A DNA stretch of 64,000 nt from assembly GCA_964599375.1 (NCBI GenBank), contig CAZREW010000003.1, positions 210,538-274,537 of the forward strand, given 5' to 3'. Shown piece after piece: positions 41,702-50,951 of this stretch. How positions within the stretch are numbered: position 1 is the first letter of the stretch; each line of letters begins with the position of its first letter. This DNA is from JAUWCL01 sp964599375 (lineage in GTDB: Bacteria > Krumholzibacteriota > Krumholzibacteriia > Krumholzibacteriales > Krumholzibacteriaceae). The notes beneath the pieces are model-generated. The model was not told the origin of the DNA. It made no database searches and worked only from the letters and a program-made list of their open reading frames with translations. A program made the translations under genes and the position numbers.

Positions 41702-43828
41702 ATGAAGCGCAGGAAACGACACCGCAAGTTCCGCCACCGTCACGCGGCGGGCGGGGGTAAGGCCAGGGTGCTTCTGGTCGGAAATCCCAACGTTGGCAAA
41801 AGCGTGATCTTTTCCTATCTCACCGGCAGATATTCCATCGCTTCGAACTATCCGGGCACGACGGTAGAGATATCTACGGGTGTGATGGGACCGGGGGAAG
41901 GGCGTGAAGTGGTAGACACTCCGGGTGTCAACTCACTGTTTCCTCGAAGCGAAGACGAGAAGGTGACCAGGGATATCATCCTGGCAGCGAAAGATGCCAC
42001 CGTGGTTCAGGTCGCCGACGCCAAGAACCTCTTCAGGGCGCTTCTCCTGACAAGCCAGCTCGCGGAGATCGGGTGCAGGATCATACTTGTCCTGAACATG
42101 ATGGATGAGGCGAGGCAGAGGGGATTCGACATAGATGCTCGGGAGCTGTCCTCACTTCTAGGCATAGAAGTGATAGAGACTGTCGCCGTGGAGAAGGTCG
42201 GACTGAGCAGGCTGTCGGCCGCTATCAGCAGCGGCCTCGCCAGGGTCCCTGAGACCGCGGTCGCTTACCCCGCAAGGCTGACGGAGGCTATTCGGGAGAC
42301 GGAATCGGACCTTGGTGACATCAATCATTCCGGGCTGTTCGGTACGTTGTCGATGATGACCGGCGGAGACGACATTTTCGATAACAGGGACCGCGCAAGA
42401 CTTCGTGAGGCGAAGGCAAGACTGGAGTCGAGAAAGGAGAGGTTCTTCGAGCCGTTCGGGTACGCGATCGCCGGTGCCCGCAAAGACTGGGCGGAGAGAG
42501 TCGTCGCCGAAAGCGTGATCAAGGAGGAATACACAAGAGGGAGCGGTGGGGGAGGATGGAGGAAGTTTACACCGGCGGTCGTGACAGCCATTGTCACGGG
42601 CATCCTGTACGGTCTTTTCGGAAAGGACGCTCTCTCATCCGCCGGGTTGTTTCCATCACTGCCGGTCCTTTTCGCGGTCATCCTCGTGATCACGGTCGCC
42701 GGGTCGAAGAGGATGGACCGTCTTACTCTCGATCCAGTCTCCGGCGGGGTCATACTTATTCTGGTCCTGTACATGATCTATATGTTCGTAGGGAGGTTCG
42801 CCGCGGGGACGCTTGTCGATTTCCTCGAGAACGGGATCTTCGGGCGCTATATAACTCCGGCTGTCGGGGGGTTGTTCCACAGAGGCCTGATCAAAGACTT
42901 CCTTGTCGGCGATTACGGACTGCTCAGCATGGGGTTAACATACGCGATCTCGATAGTCCTGCCTATCGTGGTGATCTTCTTCCTCATATTCGGGGTGTTG
43001 GAGGATACGGGTTACTTTCCGCGCCTTACGGTGCTGACGAATAACGCGTTGAAGCTGGTCGGCGTGAACGGCAAGGCCACCCTTCCGTTTGTGCTCGGCT
43101 TTGGTTGCGTGACGATGGCCGTTCTTTCCAGCAGGATACTGGAGACGCGCAGGGAGAGGATCATCGTGATAGCCCTGATGTCATTGGCGATACCCTGCTC
43201 CGCTCAGCTGGGAGTGATAATGGCGCTTCTTTCGGCCATCTCTCTCGCGGGTGTGCTCGTTATCGGGGCGATAATAATCATCGAGTTCGTCCTGGCCGGG
43301 ATGGTCCTCGGCAGGCTGATCCCGGGCAGATCATCGGATTTCATGCTCGAGCTTCCTCCCCTGAGGACTCCACGTGTCGACAACGTGCTGCTGAAAACGA
43401 AGGCCAGAGCGGTCTGGTTCCTCAGGGAGGCTCTGCCGTTCTTTCTGGCCGCGACGGTCGTGCTTTTCATCCTCGACAAGACGGGAGGCATGAAAGGCAT
43501 CCACAGGCTCATCGAGCCGGTCGTTGTAAGGTTCCTCGGGCTCCCAGTAGAAAGCGCAGGGGCGTTCATACTCGGGTTCTTCAGGCGTGACTACGGGGCG
43601 GCCGGTCTCTTCAGCCTCTGGCAGCGAAGGCTGCTCGACGGCAACCAGGTCGTCGTGTCGCTCGTGGTGATGAGCCTTTTCATACCGTGTCTGGCTACCG
43701 TTATCGTGACAATAAAGGAGATCGGCATTCGGATGGCCGCTGTAATCTTCTTTGCCGTACTCGTGGTATCGGTGCTTACCGGCGGGCTGCTGCACTACTT
43801 CCTCGATCTTACCGGTATCCAGCTCTGA
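41702..43828 (+). CDS. feoB: Ferrous iron transport protein B
   Basis: An inner-membrane Fe(II) transporter with an N-terminal G domain: G1 GNPNVGKS (about residue 28), G3 DTPGVNS and G4 NMMDEA. A helical linker follows, then the membrane part with two Gate-type repeats and the family segments GYFPRL, PFVLGFGC and AFILGFFRRDYGAAGLF. At 708 residues it is a standard FeoB. A basic N-terminal stretch (KRRKRHRKFRHRH) precedes the G domain and may aid membrane contact. It is the second gene of the operon with the DtxR-FeoA regulator, so the cell can answer iron status directly. Confidence 0.95.
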   Translation: MKRRKRHRKFRHRHAAGGGKARVLLVGNPNVGKSVIFSYLTGRYSIASNYPGTTVEISTGVMGPGEGREVVDTPGVNSLFPRSEDEKVTRDIILAAKDATVVQVADAKNLFRALLLTSQLAEIGCRIILVLNMMDEARQRGFDIDARELSSLLGIEVIETVAVEKVGLSRLSAAISSGLARVPETAVAYPARLTEAIRETESDLGDINHSGLFGTLSMMTGGDDIFDNRDRARLREAKARLESRKERFFEPFGYAIAGARKDWAERVVAESVIKEEYTRGSGGGGWRKFTPAVVTAIVTGILYGLFGKDALSSAGLFPSLPVLFAVILVITVAGSKRMDRLTLDPVSGGVILILVLYMIYMFVGRFAAGTLVDFLENGIFGRYITPAVGGLFHRGLIKDFLVGDYGLLSMGLTYAISIVLPIVVIFFLIFGVLEDTGYFPRLTVLTNNALKLVGVNGKATLPFVLGFGCVTMAVLSSRILETRRERIIVIALMSLAIPCSAQLGVIMALLSAISLAGVLVIGAIIIIEFVLAGMVLGRLIPGRSSDFMLELPPLRTPRVDNVLLKTKARAVWFLREALPFFLAATVVLFILDKTGGMKGIHRLIEPVVVRFLGLPVESAGAFILGFFRRDYGAAGLFSLWQRRLLDGNQVVVSLVVMSLFIPCLATVIVTIKEIGIRMAAVIFFAVLVVSVLTGGLLHYFLDLTGIQL

Positions 43829-43846
43829 ACGTATTACGTACGTTCA
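43826..43846. repeat. Perfect inverted repeat joining two convergent stop codons
   Basis: TGAACGTA (43826-43833) pairs with TACGTTCA (43839-43846) around a five-base loop. The left arm begins with the feoB stop and the right arm ends with the stop of the opposite gene. No T-run follows on either side, so it is at best a weak terminator or an mRNA 3' end stabiliser. Confidence 0.6.
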
Positions 43847-46486
43847 CTTGACCGTTTTCACTGAATTTGTGCCTCCGAACCCATCAGGTTCGGTGCCTGT
43901 AGCGGCGGGATCGGGCAGTTTCTGCCTGCGGTCGATCAGGAACTTGTAGGAGTATTTGCCAGGCGGAAGCATCATTTTGACGCTCCACGTTCCGCTTCCC
44001 GTGAGCCTCATCGGTGTCGCGTCAGGAGACCAGTTATTGAACTCCCCTATCAGGGAGACCTCCGACGCATCGGGACGATCGATCTTGAAGGTGACCTCTC
44101 TGGGCTCACCGTTTCCGGAAGAGCGTGCCCTGTTGACGCCGGACGACTCGCTGACCCTGGCGAAATCCCTTACCACCGCATCGACGTCGTTGCCGACCCC
44201 GGCCATGGGCATTCCGTTCTCATCGCTGATCTCCAGGAGCACTCTGCCGGGAAAGGCGCTCCAGGCCGAGGAAAGAAGCAGCGAGTTGCGTCCTTCGCGC
44301 AGCATCGTAACGCCGCTCTTCGATGATCCAGGGGAATCGGCATCGAGGACACGGACTTCGTTTATCCATAGATTCGAGATGTTGTCTGACCTGAGCTTCC
44401 AGCTGATGTTTCGTCGCTTATCCGAAGTGATCACGGTATAGAGGAGCATGCATCTGTCGCTACCGCTTCCATAAAGCCTGTCAGGGAGCACGGCCCCGTT
44501 TTCATCGAACGCTCCGTTCGAGATCCTGCTCCAGCGAAGTTCCGCTCCGCTGGAAAGGGTTTGCGTGCCGTACAGGTCGCTCTGCAGGGCAGTGGCGTTC
44601 TCTATGACCCATCCGCGGTTGGGCAGTGGCCCGAGATGAAGCCAGCGGACCGGCCTTACCAATTCATCCTCGAATGCCGCTACTGTGCTTCCGTCTATCG
44701 TCACGGTAAGGGTGAACGGATACCTCCCTGGCGGGAGCGATTCAGGCGGGTCGATCGTCAGCGGCAGGGTGGTGATGTCGGTGTTCTCCCTGATCATGAA
44801 CCTCGCCGGCAACTGAGGCGTGCAGCCGAGGTCTCTGTAGAAGATGCCTTCGACGCTTCCCTGTATAGGATGCTCGGTCCCGTAGCGGACCGTTATGTTG
44901 AGCGGCAGCGCCTCATTGCCTAGGCGCCTGCCCACTGGGTAGTTCAAGGATATGTCGTATCCGTTCGTGAGGATGACGCTCGCCATCGAATGTATCTCTA
45001 CCCTTTTCCCACCGCTCATAATGTCAAAGAAAATAGGCAACGGCTTCAGTCCAGGTTCAGTGCCGGGCGGTACGCCCAGCGCGCGCTGCCACACTATCGG
45101 AGAGGCACCCGGCTTGAGGTCCAGAGAAGACCCGGCTTCCGTGAACTTCCACCTGTTTGTACCGGCCTGCAGGTAGACCTGTTCGATCTCGAGCCCTATG
45201 CTGTCGGTCCACATCCGGGCCTCGAGATCGATTTTCCGGCCGGCAGGGACCGGCCTGTCGGGCAGCCTGACGTCAGCATGGATACCGGTCGTCCTGATAA
45301 ATGCTTCGGAGCTGATCCTCTTGGCGTCGAGCAGCTCATCGGTCGAGGTCAGGAATGCCTGGGTTATCCTTTTCTGTTCGCGCCGTGAGAGCTCCCCCCA
45401 TTTGTATTCCTCGAATATCTTCCAGATGCGCTCGCCCTCTTCGATAGTCTGGTTGATCTCTGACAGTGACACGAGTAGCCTGTTGGAGGCGGATATCGCC
45501 TCGACTTGTGCCGGCAGGTCTATCGAATCACGCGAGAGGATGACCATAAGCGAGTCGAGGTCGCGCGAAAGGCTTTTCTTCCAGTCGCCGAGAAGGAGGC
45601 CCTTCTCGGCGAGGTGACCGATGAGGTTCGTCAATACGAAAAGCTCGTCGCCGGCCGGAAAGAGGATCCCGGTGGCTTCATCGCCGTCGCGCCACAAAGA
45701 CTGCCAGGAGTCCGGGGCAGCGGCTCTTCCTGAAAGATCAGGGAGTCTCTCGAGTCTTCCCCGGGGGAATCCGTCTGAACTGCTCAAGAGAGACGCGATC
45801 ATCACCCTTGACGAGGTATCTTCCCAGAGATCCTCCGCCGGACTGCCTCCGCATCTGCCAGTCTCATAGAGGAACCTTTCCGCGATCCTGGTCCTGGTGC
45901 CGGCATCGATCCTCCCATCAAGTACCAGCGGCAGGAGCTGGCCGGGCATGTAGACAGGTGCGTACGAGCCATCCGTTGTCACAGGCAGGAAAAGGCCGTT
46001 TGTATGATCGAAGAAGTACCCGGTGATCGCGACTATATAATCGTCCGACATCTGTCTCAGTTCAATGGCGTCGCTGCGGCGCCCCGCGGCCGATGCGATC
46101 AGCGAGAGGGAATGGAGATCGAGCGCGGCCAGGGCGTTCAATTCCGGACAGAGAACCCCAGATGTCCTGTCGACGAGATCGTATCCCGTTATGAAGTTGT
46201 TCGCGCCGCTGCGGTCCTCGGAGAAATATCCCATTACCGTCCTGTCGAGCACGGTGTACATTTCGGCGAGTATGGATGTGTCCTCGTGAAAGAGGAGCCA
46301 GGCCACGGTCGCCGTAACGGGCGCTCTTTTAAAAACGGAGAGGGGATGGTTTTCCGGCAGGGCGGAAGCATCACCTCCGCTGCGCAGGTAGCCGGCCATC
46401 TGCTGCTTCAGAACCGGGCTCCCGTCAGCGAGACAGGTTCCCGTCAGGAGGGCCGATATTATCAGTGTAAGAAAGGCGTTACGCAT
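43844..46486 (-). CDS. Large exported protein with alpha-toroid-like N-terminus and glycogen-binding-like C-terminus
   Basis: A signal peptide (MRNAFLTLIISALLTGTCLA) precedes a helical region (about residues 45-290; VDRTSGVLCPELNALAALDLHSLS, LPLVLDGRI) that recalls the (alpha/alpha)6 glycosidase toroids of MGH1/trehalase-like enzymes. Middle beta-domains follow (about 400-770), one like a sugar-binding sandwich (SWKLRSDNISNLWINEV). The last 90 residues form a CBM48/AMPK-type E-set domain (VTFKIDRPDASEVSLIGEFN, then NWSP, PPGKYSYKFLID). A carbohydrate-active or carbohydrate-binding role at the cell surface is likely. The expected acid pair of a glycosidase is not certain by eye, so catalysis is open. 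It is monocistronic. Confidence 0.72.
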   Translation of the reverse strand: MRNAFLTLIISALLTGTCLADGSPVLKQQMAGYLRSGGDASALPENHPLSVFKRAPVTATVAWLLFHEDTSILAEMYTVLDRTVMGYFSEDRSGANNFITGYDLVDRTSGVLCPELNALAALDLHSLSLIASAAGRRSDAIELRQMSDDYIVAITGYFFDHTNGLFLPVTTDGSYAPVYMPGQLLPLVLDGRIDAGTRTRIAERFLYETGRCGGSPAEDLWEDTSSRVMIASLLSSSDGFPRGRLERLPDLSGRAAAPDSWQSLWRDGDEATGILFPAGDELFVLTNLIGHLAEKGLLLGDWKKSLSRDLDSLMVILSRDSIDLPAQVEAISASNRLLVSLSEINQTIEEGERIWKIFEEYKWGELSRREQKRITQAFLTSTDELLDAKRISSEAFIRTTGIHADVRLPDRPVPAGRKIDLEARMWTDSIGLEIEQVYLQAGTNRWKFTEAGSSLDLKPGASPIVWQRALGVPPGTEPGLKPLPIFFDIMSGGKRVEIHSMASVILTNGYDISLNYPVGRRLGNEALPLNITVRYGTEHPIQGSVEGIFYRDLGCTPQLPARFMIRENTDITTLPLTIDPPESLPPGRYPFTLTVTIDGSTVAAFEDELVRPVRWLHLGPLPNRGWVIENATALQSDLYGTQTLSSGAELRWSRISNGAFDENGAVLPDRLYGSGSDRCMLLYTVITSDKRRNISWKLRSDNISNLWINEVRVLDADSPGSSKSGVTMLREGRNSLLLSSAWSAFPGRVLLEISDENGMPMAGVGNDVDAVVRDFARVSESSGVNRARSSGNGEPREVTFKIDRPDASEVSLIGEFNNWSPDATPMRLTGSGTWSVKMMLPPGKYSYKFLIDRRQKLPDPAATGTEPDGFGGTNSVKTVK

Positions 46487-46543
46487 GGCATAATCCGCCC
46501 TCGCTGCCGCCCGTATGGCGGCTGCGGGCCGGCCAGTTTAATA

Positions 46544-46572
46544 TTGACAGCAACGGATATGCCATCTTTAAT
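46544..46572 (+). promoter_or_regulatory. Predicted sigma-70 promoter for the crotonase gene
   Basis: TTGACA (46544-46549), a 17-base spacer, TTTAAT (46567-46572, five of six). The start codon is about 20 bases after the expected transcription start and has AAAGGAG upstream. Confidence 0.75.
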
Positions 46573-46597
46573 AGCGGTTCGGAGAAAGGAGTAAATA

Positions 46598-47380
46598 ATG
46601 TCGTATGAATGCATTAAGGTCGAAAAATCGGGTGGCGTGGCAAAGATCTCGCTTAACCGGCCCGATAAGCTCAACGCCTTGAATATAAAGACGATAATGG
46701 AGCTTACCGGGGCTTTTACCGATATCAGGGACGACGAAGCGGTCAGTGTCGCCGTACTGACGGGCGAGGGGGGCAAATCATTCGCCGCAGGGGCCGACAT
46801 ACCCGAGCTATCCGGCCAGGGGCTCACGGGGGGGAAGATATTTTCGGAACGTGGGCACCGTCTCTGCAATCTTATCGAGAACCTGGGCAAACCGGTCATC
46901 GCCGCCGTAAACGGCTTCGCGCTGGGCGGTGGGTGCGAGATAGCGATGGCCTGCACGCTGAGGATAGCCAGCGACCGGGCCAGGCTGGGCCAGCCGGAGA
47001 TAAATCTCGGCACCATACCTGGTTACGGAGGCACCGTACGGCTTGCCAGGCTGGTGCCGCGCGGGATCGCGATGGAATTAATGCTCACCGGAAGGGTAAT
47101 AAAGGCAGAGGAGGCCCTCGCGATCGGTCTGGTCAACCAGGTCGTCCCTCACGAGGACCTGATGGGTGAGGTCATGAAGCTCGCCGGTGTCCTGACCAGC
47201 AAACCGCCGTTCGCGTTGAAGGCGGTCATGGAGGCCGTGAACCACGGGACCGAGATGGCGTTCGAGGAGGGATGCAGGCTCGAACAGGACCTTTTCGCGA
47301 TAACCTGCGGGACCGAGGATTTCAGGGAGGGGATGAGCGCTTTTCTCGAGAAACGCGAGGCGAAGTTCAAGGGCCGCTGA
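46598..47380 (+). CDS. Enoyl-CoA hydratase/isomerase (crotonase) family protein
   Basis: A 260-residue crotonase. It has the oxyanion-hole segments (SFAAGADIPEL; VNGFALGGGCE) and both catalytic glutamates of true hydratases: Glu114 in GGGCEIAM and Glu134 in GQPEINLGTIPGYGGT. It therefore probably hydrates crotonyl-CoA or longer enoyl-CoA. It would complete a path between butyryl-level acyl-CoA and acetyl-CoA with the thiolase and 3-hydroxyacyl-CoA dehydrogenase 14 kb upstream, although it is not in their operon. It has its own promoter and a good ribosome site. Confidence 0.93.
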   Translation: MSYECIKVEKSGGVAKISLNRPDKLNALNIKTIMELTGAFTDIRDDEAVSVAVLTGEGGKSFAAGADIPELSGQGLTGGKIFSERGHRLCNLIENLGKPVIAAVNGFALGGGCEIAMACTLRIASDRARLGQPEINLGTIPGYGGTVRLARLVPRGIAMELMLTGRVIKAEEALAIGLVNQVVPHEDLMGEVMKLAGVLTSKPPFALKAVMEAVNHGTEMAFEEGCRLEQDLFAITCGTEDFREGMSAFLEKREAKFKGR

Positions 47381-47419
47381 GAAGCCGGTGCCGTGGCAGA
47401 GGTTTTGCAGTAAAGTGCA

Positions 47420-47448
47420 TTGAAAAATACGCTGTCACCTATTAGATT
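47420..47448 (+). promoter_or_regulatory. Predicted sigma-70 promoter for tRNA-Leu (and tig)
   Basis: TTGAAA (47420-47425), a 17-base spacer, TAGATT (47443-47448). The same TAGATT, preceded by CTAT, occurs before tRNA-Lys. Transcription would start near 47455, about 80 bases before the tRNA. Confidence 0.7.
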
Positions 47449-47536
47449 AAGCGTTACGCAGTGAGGCGGCGATTTTCGCACCAGGCGTGCTTACAACGGA
47501 ACCTTCTGTATCAAAATCGCTTATACGTGGATTTGT

Positions 47537-47622
<86 letters not shown>

Positions 47623-47675
47623 GGGTGATAAAATTACCGGCAGGTGGAAGATTAACGGCTGCCGGAGAGGAAGAC

Positions 47676-48995
47676 ATGACTGAAGAGAACCGCAGGGAAG
47701 GCATCAGCGTAGAGGTCACGGAGGGTGGAGATTGCCGCAGGACGCTGGCGATCGAGGTCGAGCCGGGGCTGTTCGAGGATGAAAAGTCGAAGATACTCGC
47801 CGGTCTCGCCAGGGACGTGACGATACCGGGTTTCAGGAAGGGAAAGGCGCCGAAGGATCTGATCCGCAAGCGCTTTGCCGAGGAGATAGAGACCGAGGCG
47901 GTCAAATCGCTTCTGCCGGACGTGTATGCCCATGCCGTCTCTTCCGAGAACCTGCGGCCTATAGGCGACCCGGTGTTCAGGGATATCTCTATCGAGGACA
48001 ATGAGCCGATGAAGTTCAAGGTGGAGCTGGAAGTCGAACCGGTCATCGAGCTGGACGGATACAGGGACCTGAAGATAGAGTCCGAAGAGGTCAGGGTGGA
48101 AGACGAGGAGATAGACAGGGTCCTCGAGAGCCTCAGGGAGCGATACGCGGATTATGATCCGGTGGACAGGGAGGCCGTGACCACGGACGTAGTCGTGCTT
48201 GACTATATACCGTCCGGAGAGGATAGGGAGCCCGACGAATCGAAGAGGGTCAAGGACTATCCTGTGCAACTCGGCGCCGGTCAGCTCTTTCCGGAGTTCG
48301 AGGAGGCTGTTATCGGTATGAGGAAAGGTGAGCAGGGGAGCGCGGAGATCGCCTATCCGGCTGATTACAAGCCTGAACGGCTTGCCGGACAGAAGGTCAG
48401 ATACAACTTTACGGTAATAGAGGTCAAGGAGAAGAGACTTCCCGAGATAGATGATGAATTTGCCTCGCAGGTCGATGAGAAGTTCAAGAGTCTCAAGGAC
48501 CTCCGTGAGGATATCGGCCGCCGCATGAGGGAAGAGAAAGAGGAAGAGGCTCGCCGGAAGATGGAGGAGACATCCATCGACAGGATACTCGAGGCCAATC
48601 CCTTCGACGTGCCGGGCACAATGATCGACCGCTACAAGAGCGAGCTCGTGAAAGAGGACGAGAAACGCAGGAACATGGCCGGTGCGGAGGAGGAAGAAGA
48701 CGAGGGCAGGAAGAAAGAGATCGAAGATCTCTTCGACAGGATAGCGCGCAGGAGTATAAAGAGGTTTTTCCTCATCGACCGTATCGCCGGTCTTGAGAAG
48801 GTAAACGTGACCGATGCCGATGTGGAAGCTGAGATCGACCATATAGCCGCGGGGAGCGGCAGGCCTGTGGAAGAGATACGTCCATATTTCGCCAAGGGCG
48901 GGGAGCAGAGAAGGAACCTGATGGGCAGGATCAGGGAGCGCAGAGTGTTCGACCTGATCCTCGGACGTGAATCCACCCCAAAGGAGAACGACTGA
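47676..48995 (+). CDS. tig: Trigger factor
   Basis: A ribosome-associated chaperone and peptidyl-prolyl isomerase, 439 residues. The N-terminal ribosome-binding domain carries the signature GFRKGKAPKDLI, the central FKBP-like domain is seen in VVLDYIPSG, QLGAGQLFPEFEEAVIGM and KVRYNFTVIEVK, and a long charged helical C-terminal domain follows. The ATG at 47676 has GGAGAGG upstream; a longer frame would run through the tRNA-Leu gene and is rejected. It overlaps clpP by one base (TGATG), so folding and degradation functions are translated together. Confidence 0.95.
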   Translation: MTEENRREGISVEVTEGGDCRRTLAIEVEPGLFEDEKSKILAGLARDVTIPGFRKGKAPKDLIRKRFAEEIETEAVKSLLPDVYAHAVSSENLRPIGDPVFRDISIEDNEPMKFKVELEVEPVIELDGYRDLKIESEEVRVEDEEIDRVLESLRERYADYDPVDREAVTTDVVVLDYIPSGEDREPDESKRVKDYPVQLGAGQLFPEFEEAVIGMRKGEQGSAEIAYPADYKPERLAGQKVRYNFTVIEVKEKRLPEIDDEFASQVDEKFKSLKDLREDIGRRMREEKEEEARRKMEETSIDRILEANPFDVPGTMIDRYKSELVKEDEKRRNMAGAEEEEDEGRKKEIEDLFDRIARRSIKRFFLIDRIAGLEKVNVTDADVEAEIDHIAAGSGRPVEEIRPYFAKGGEQRRNLMGRIRERRVFDLILGRESTPKEND

Positions 48996-49615
48996 TGTCA
49001 GAAGAGAAGCTGATCAAGAGCTCGACGATTCCGTATGTTATCGAGACCAAGGGACGTGAGGAGAGGGTCTATGACATATACTCACGGCTCCTCAAGGACA
49101 GGATCGTCTTCATTGGATATCCTATCGACGATATGGTGGCTAATTCGATCATCGCGCAACTGCTCTTCCTGGAGGCCGACGATCCGGAAAGGGATATCTT
49201 CGTGTACATAAACAGCCCGGGGGGCGTCGTTTCCGCCGGACTGGCGATTTACGACACCATGCAGTATATTTCATGTGACGTGGCGACGATCTGCATGGGC
49301 CAGGCGGCAAGCATGGGCGCCGTTCTTCTGGCCGCGGGCACCAAGGGCAAGAGATCTGCTCTTCCGCACGCGCGCATCATGATCCACCAGCCTTCGGGCG
49401 GATCGCAGGGCCAGGCGAGCACCATCGAGATCTATACGAAGGAGATCCTGAAGCTCAAAGAGAGGCTCAACGAGCTGCTTGCCAGCCATACCGGGCAGAG
49501 TCTGAAAAAAGTCACGAAAGACACGGACAGGGATTATTTCATGTCGGCCGAGGAGGCTCTCGAGTACGGCCTGATCGATAACGTACTCATCTCAAAGAGC
49601 GACCTCAAGAAGTAG
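48995..49615 (+). CDS. clpP: ATP-dependent Clp protease proteolytic subunit
   Basis: The barrel-forming serine peptidase of ClpXP, 206 residues. The catalytic Ser lies in MGQAASMGA, the His in ARIMIHQPSGG and the Asp in TDRDYFM. The N-terminus (KSSTIPYVIETKGREERVYDIYS) is the normal axial-loop and handle region, and the short propeptide is as usual. It starts on the tig stop codon and is followed by clpX after 27 bases, the standard tig-clpP-clpX order. Confidence 0.97.
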   Translation: MSEEKLIKSSTIPYVIETKGREERVYDIYSRLLKDRIVFIGYPIDDMVANSIIAQLLFLEADDPERDIFVYINSPGGVVSAGLAIYDTMQYISCDVATICMGQAASMGAVLLAAGTKGKRSALPHARIMIHQPSGGSQGQASTIEIYTKEILKLKERLNELLASHTGQSLKKVTKDTDRDYFMSAEEALEYGLIDNVLISKSDLKK

Positions 49616-49642
49616 GAGGCCGGCGGGAAGGCCAAAGACCTG

Positions 49643-50893
49643 ATGAAGAAGAAATCACAGTCTCCGAGAGCCATCAAGTGCTCCTTCTGCGGACGCGGCC
49701 AGGACGAGGTCGCAAAGCTCGTCTCGGGACCGAGTGTCTATATCTGCAACGAGTGCATCCGCCTCTGCAATGAGATCCTCGAGGAGGAGATGGCCGGTTC
49801 GGTCATGTTCGACGACGACCATTTTCCCAAGCCGAAAGAGATCCGGGAATATCTGGACAGCTACGTGATCGGCCAGGACATCGCTAAGGTCACCCTGTCC
49901 GTTGCGGTGTACAACCATTACAAGAGGATAAGGCACGGGAGAAGCACCGACGACATAGAGATAGACAAGAGCAACATCCTGATGGTAGGACCTACCGGCG
50001 TGGGTAAGACCCTGCTCGCGCAGACCCTTGCCCGCTTCCTAAAGGTGCCGTTCGCCATCGCAGACGCCACGAGCCTCACAGAGGCGGGGTATGTCGGCGA
50101 GGACGTCGAGAATATCCTGGTGCGTCTGCTTCAGAGCGCGGACTACAACCTTACCTGGGCGGAGCGCGGGATAATCTATATCGACGAGATAGACAAGATC
50201 GCGCGCAAGAGCGAGAACCCCTCGATCACCAGGGACGTCTCGGGCGAGGGCGTGCAGCAGGCCCTGCTGAAGATACTCGAGGGCACAGTCGCCAACGTCC
50301 CGCCACAGGGCGGGCGCAAGCATCCGCAGCAGAAGTTCATAGAGGTGGACACGAGGAATATCCTCTTCATCTGCGGGGGGGCGTTCCAGGGCCTCGAGGA
50401 TATAGTCGAGAGGCGGATCGGCCGCAAGGTTGTCGGCTTCGGAGCCGAGCGGGGCCCGGGCTACCGCAAGGAACTCAACGAGATCATGAAGCACACGCAG
50501 CCCGAAGACCTCATCAAGTACGGGCTTATCCCTGAGCTCGTAGGCAGGTTGCCGATAGTCGCGCCGCTGCAGGACCTCGATGAGGAAGCCCTTATCGACA
50601 TCATGCTCAAGCCTAAGAGCGCGCTGGTCAAGCAGTACAAGAAGCTCTTCGACATGGAGGATGTCGAGCTCGACTTCACGCCGGGAGCGCTCAAGGCTAT
50701 AGCTTCACTCGCGATGGAGCGTAAGACAGGCGCGAGGGGGCTGCGGGCGATCCTCGAAGATACTATGCTTACGATAATGTACGAGATCCCATCGAGGCCG
50801 AACGTGAGCCGGATTCTGATTAAAGAAGAGACGATCCTCGGCAGGGAAGAGCCCGAAGTGTTCCTCGAAAAGGAACGCCAGAAGAGGGCATAA
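49643..50893 (+). CDS. clpX: ATP-dependent Clp protease ATP-binding subunit ClpX
   Basis: An AAA+ unfoldase of 416 residues. The N-terminal zinc-binding domain has CSFCG ... CNECIRLC. The ATPase core carries Walker A GPTGVGKTLLAQ, Walker B IIYIDEIDKI, the pore-loop segment GYVGEDVE and the sensor regions. The ClpP-docking loop reads VGFG rather than the common IGFG. It hands tagged or misfolded proteins to ClpP. It follows clpP by 27 bases and precedes lon by about 58. Confidence 0.97.
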   Translation: MKKKSQSPRAIKCSFCGRGQDEVAKLVSGPSVYICNECIRLCNEILEEEMAGSVMFDDDHFPKPKEIREYLDSYVIGQDIAKVTLSVAVYNHYKRIRHGRSTDDIEIDKSNILMVGPTGVGKTLLAQTLARFLKVPFAIADATSLTEAGYVGEDVENILVRLLQSADYNLTWAERGIIYIDEIDKIARKSENPSITRDVSGEGVQQALLKILEGTVANVPPQGGRKHPQQKFIEVDTRNILFICGGAFQGLEDIVERRIGRKVVGFGAERGPGYRKELNEIMKHTQPEDLIKYGLIPELVGRLPIVAPLQDLDEEALIDIMLKPKSALVKQYKKLFDMEDVELDFTPGALKAIASLAMERKTGARGLRAILEDTMLTIMYEIPSRPNVSRILIKEETILGREEPEVFLEKERQKRA

Positions 50894-50951
50894 CAAGCGG
50901 CGCCGCGTCGTCAATAAGGCATCTTCCCTTTTATGGAGAGCAGTGGACAGC

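Noticed and set aside
47652..48842. 396-codon minus-strand frame over tig
   Set aside because: It is antisense to a clear trigger factor gene and has no domain or ribosome site.
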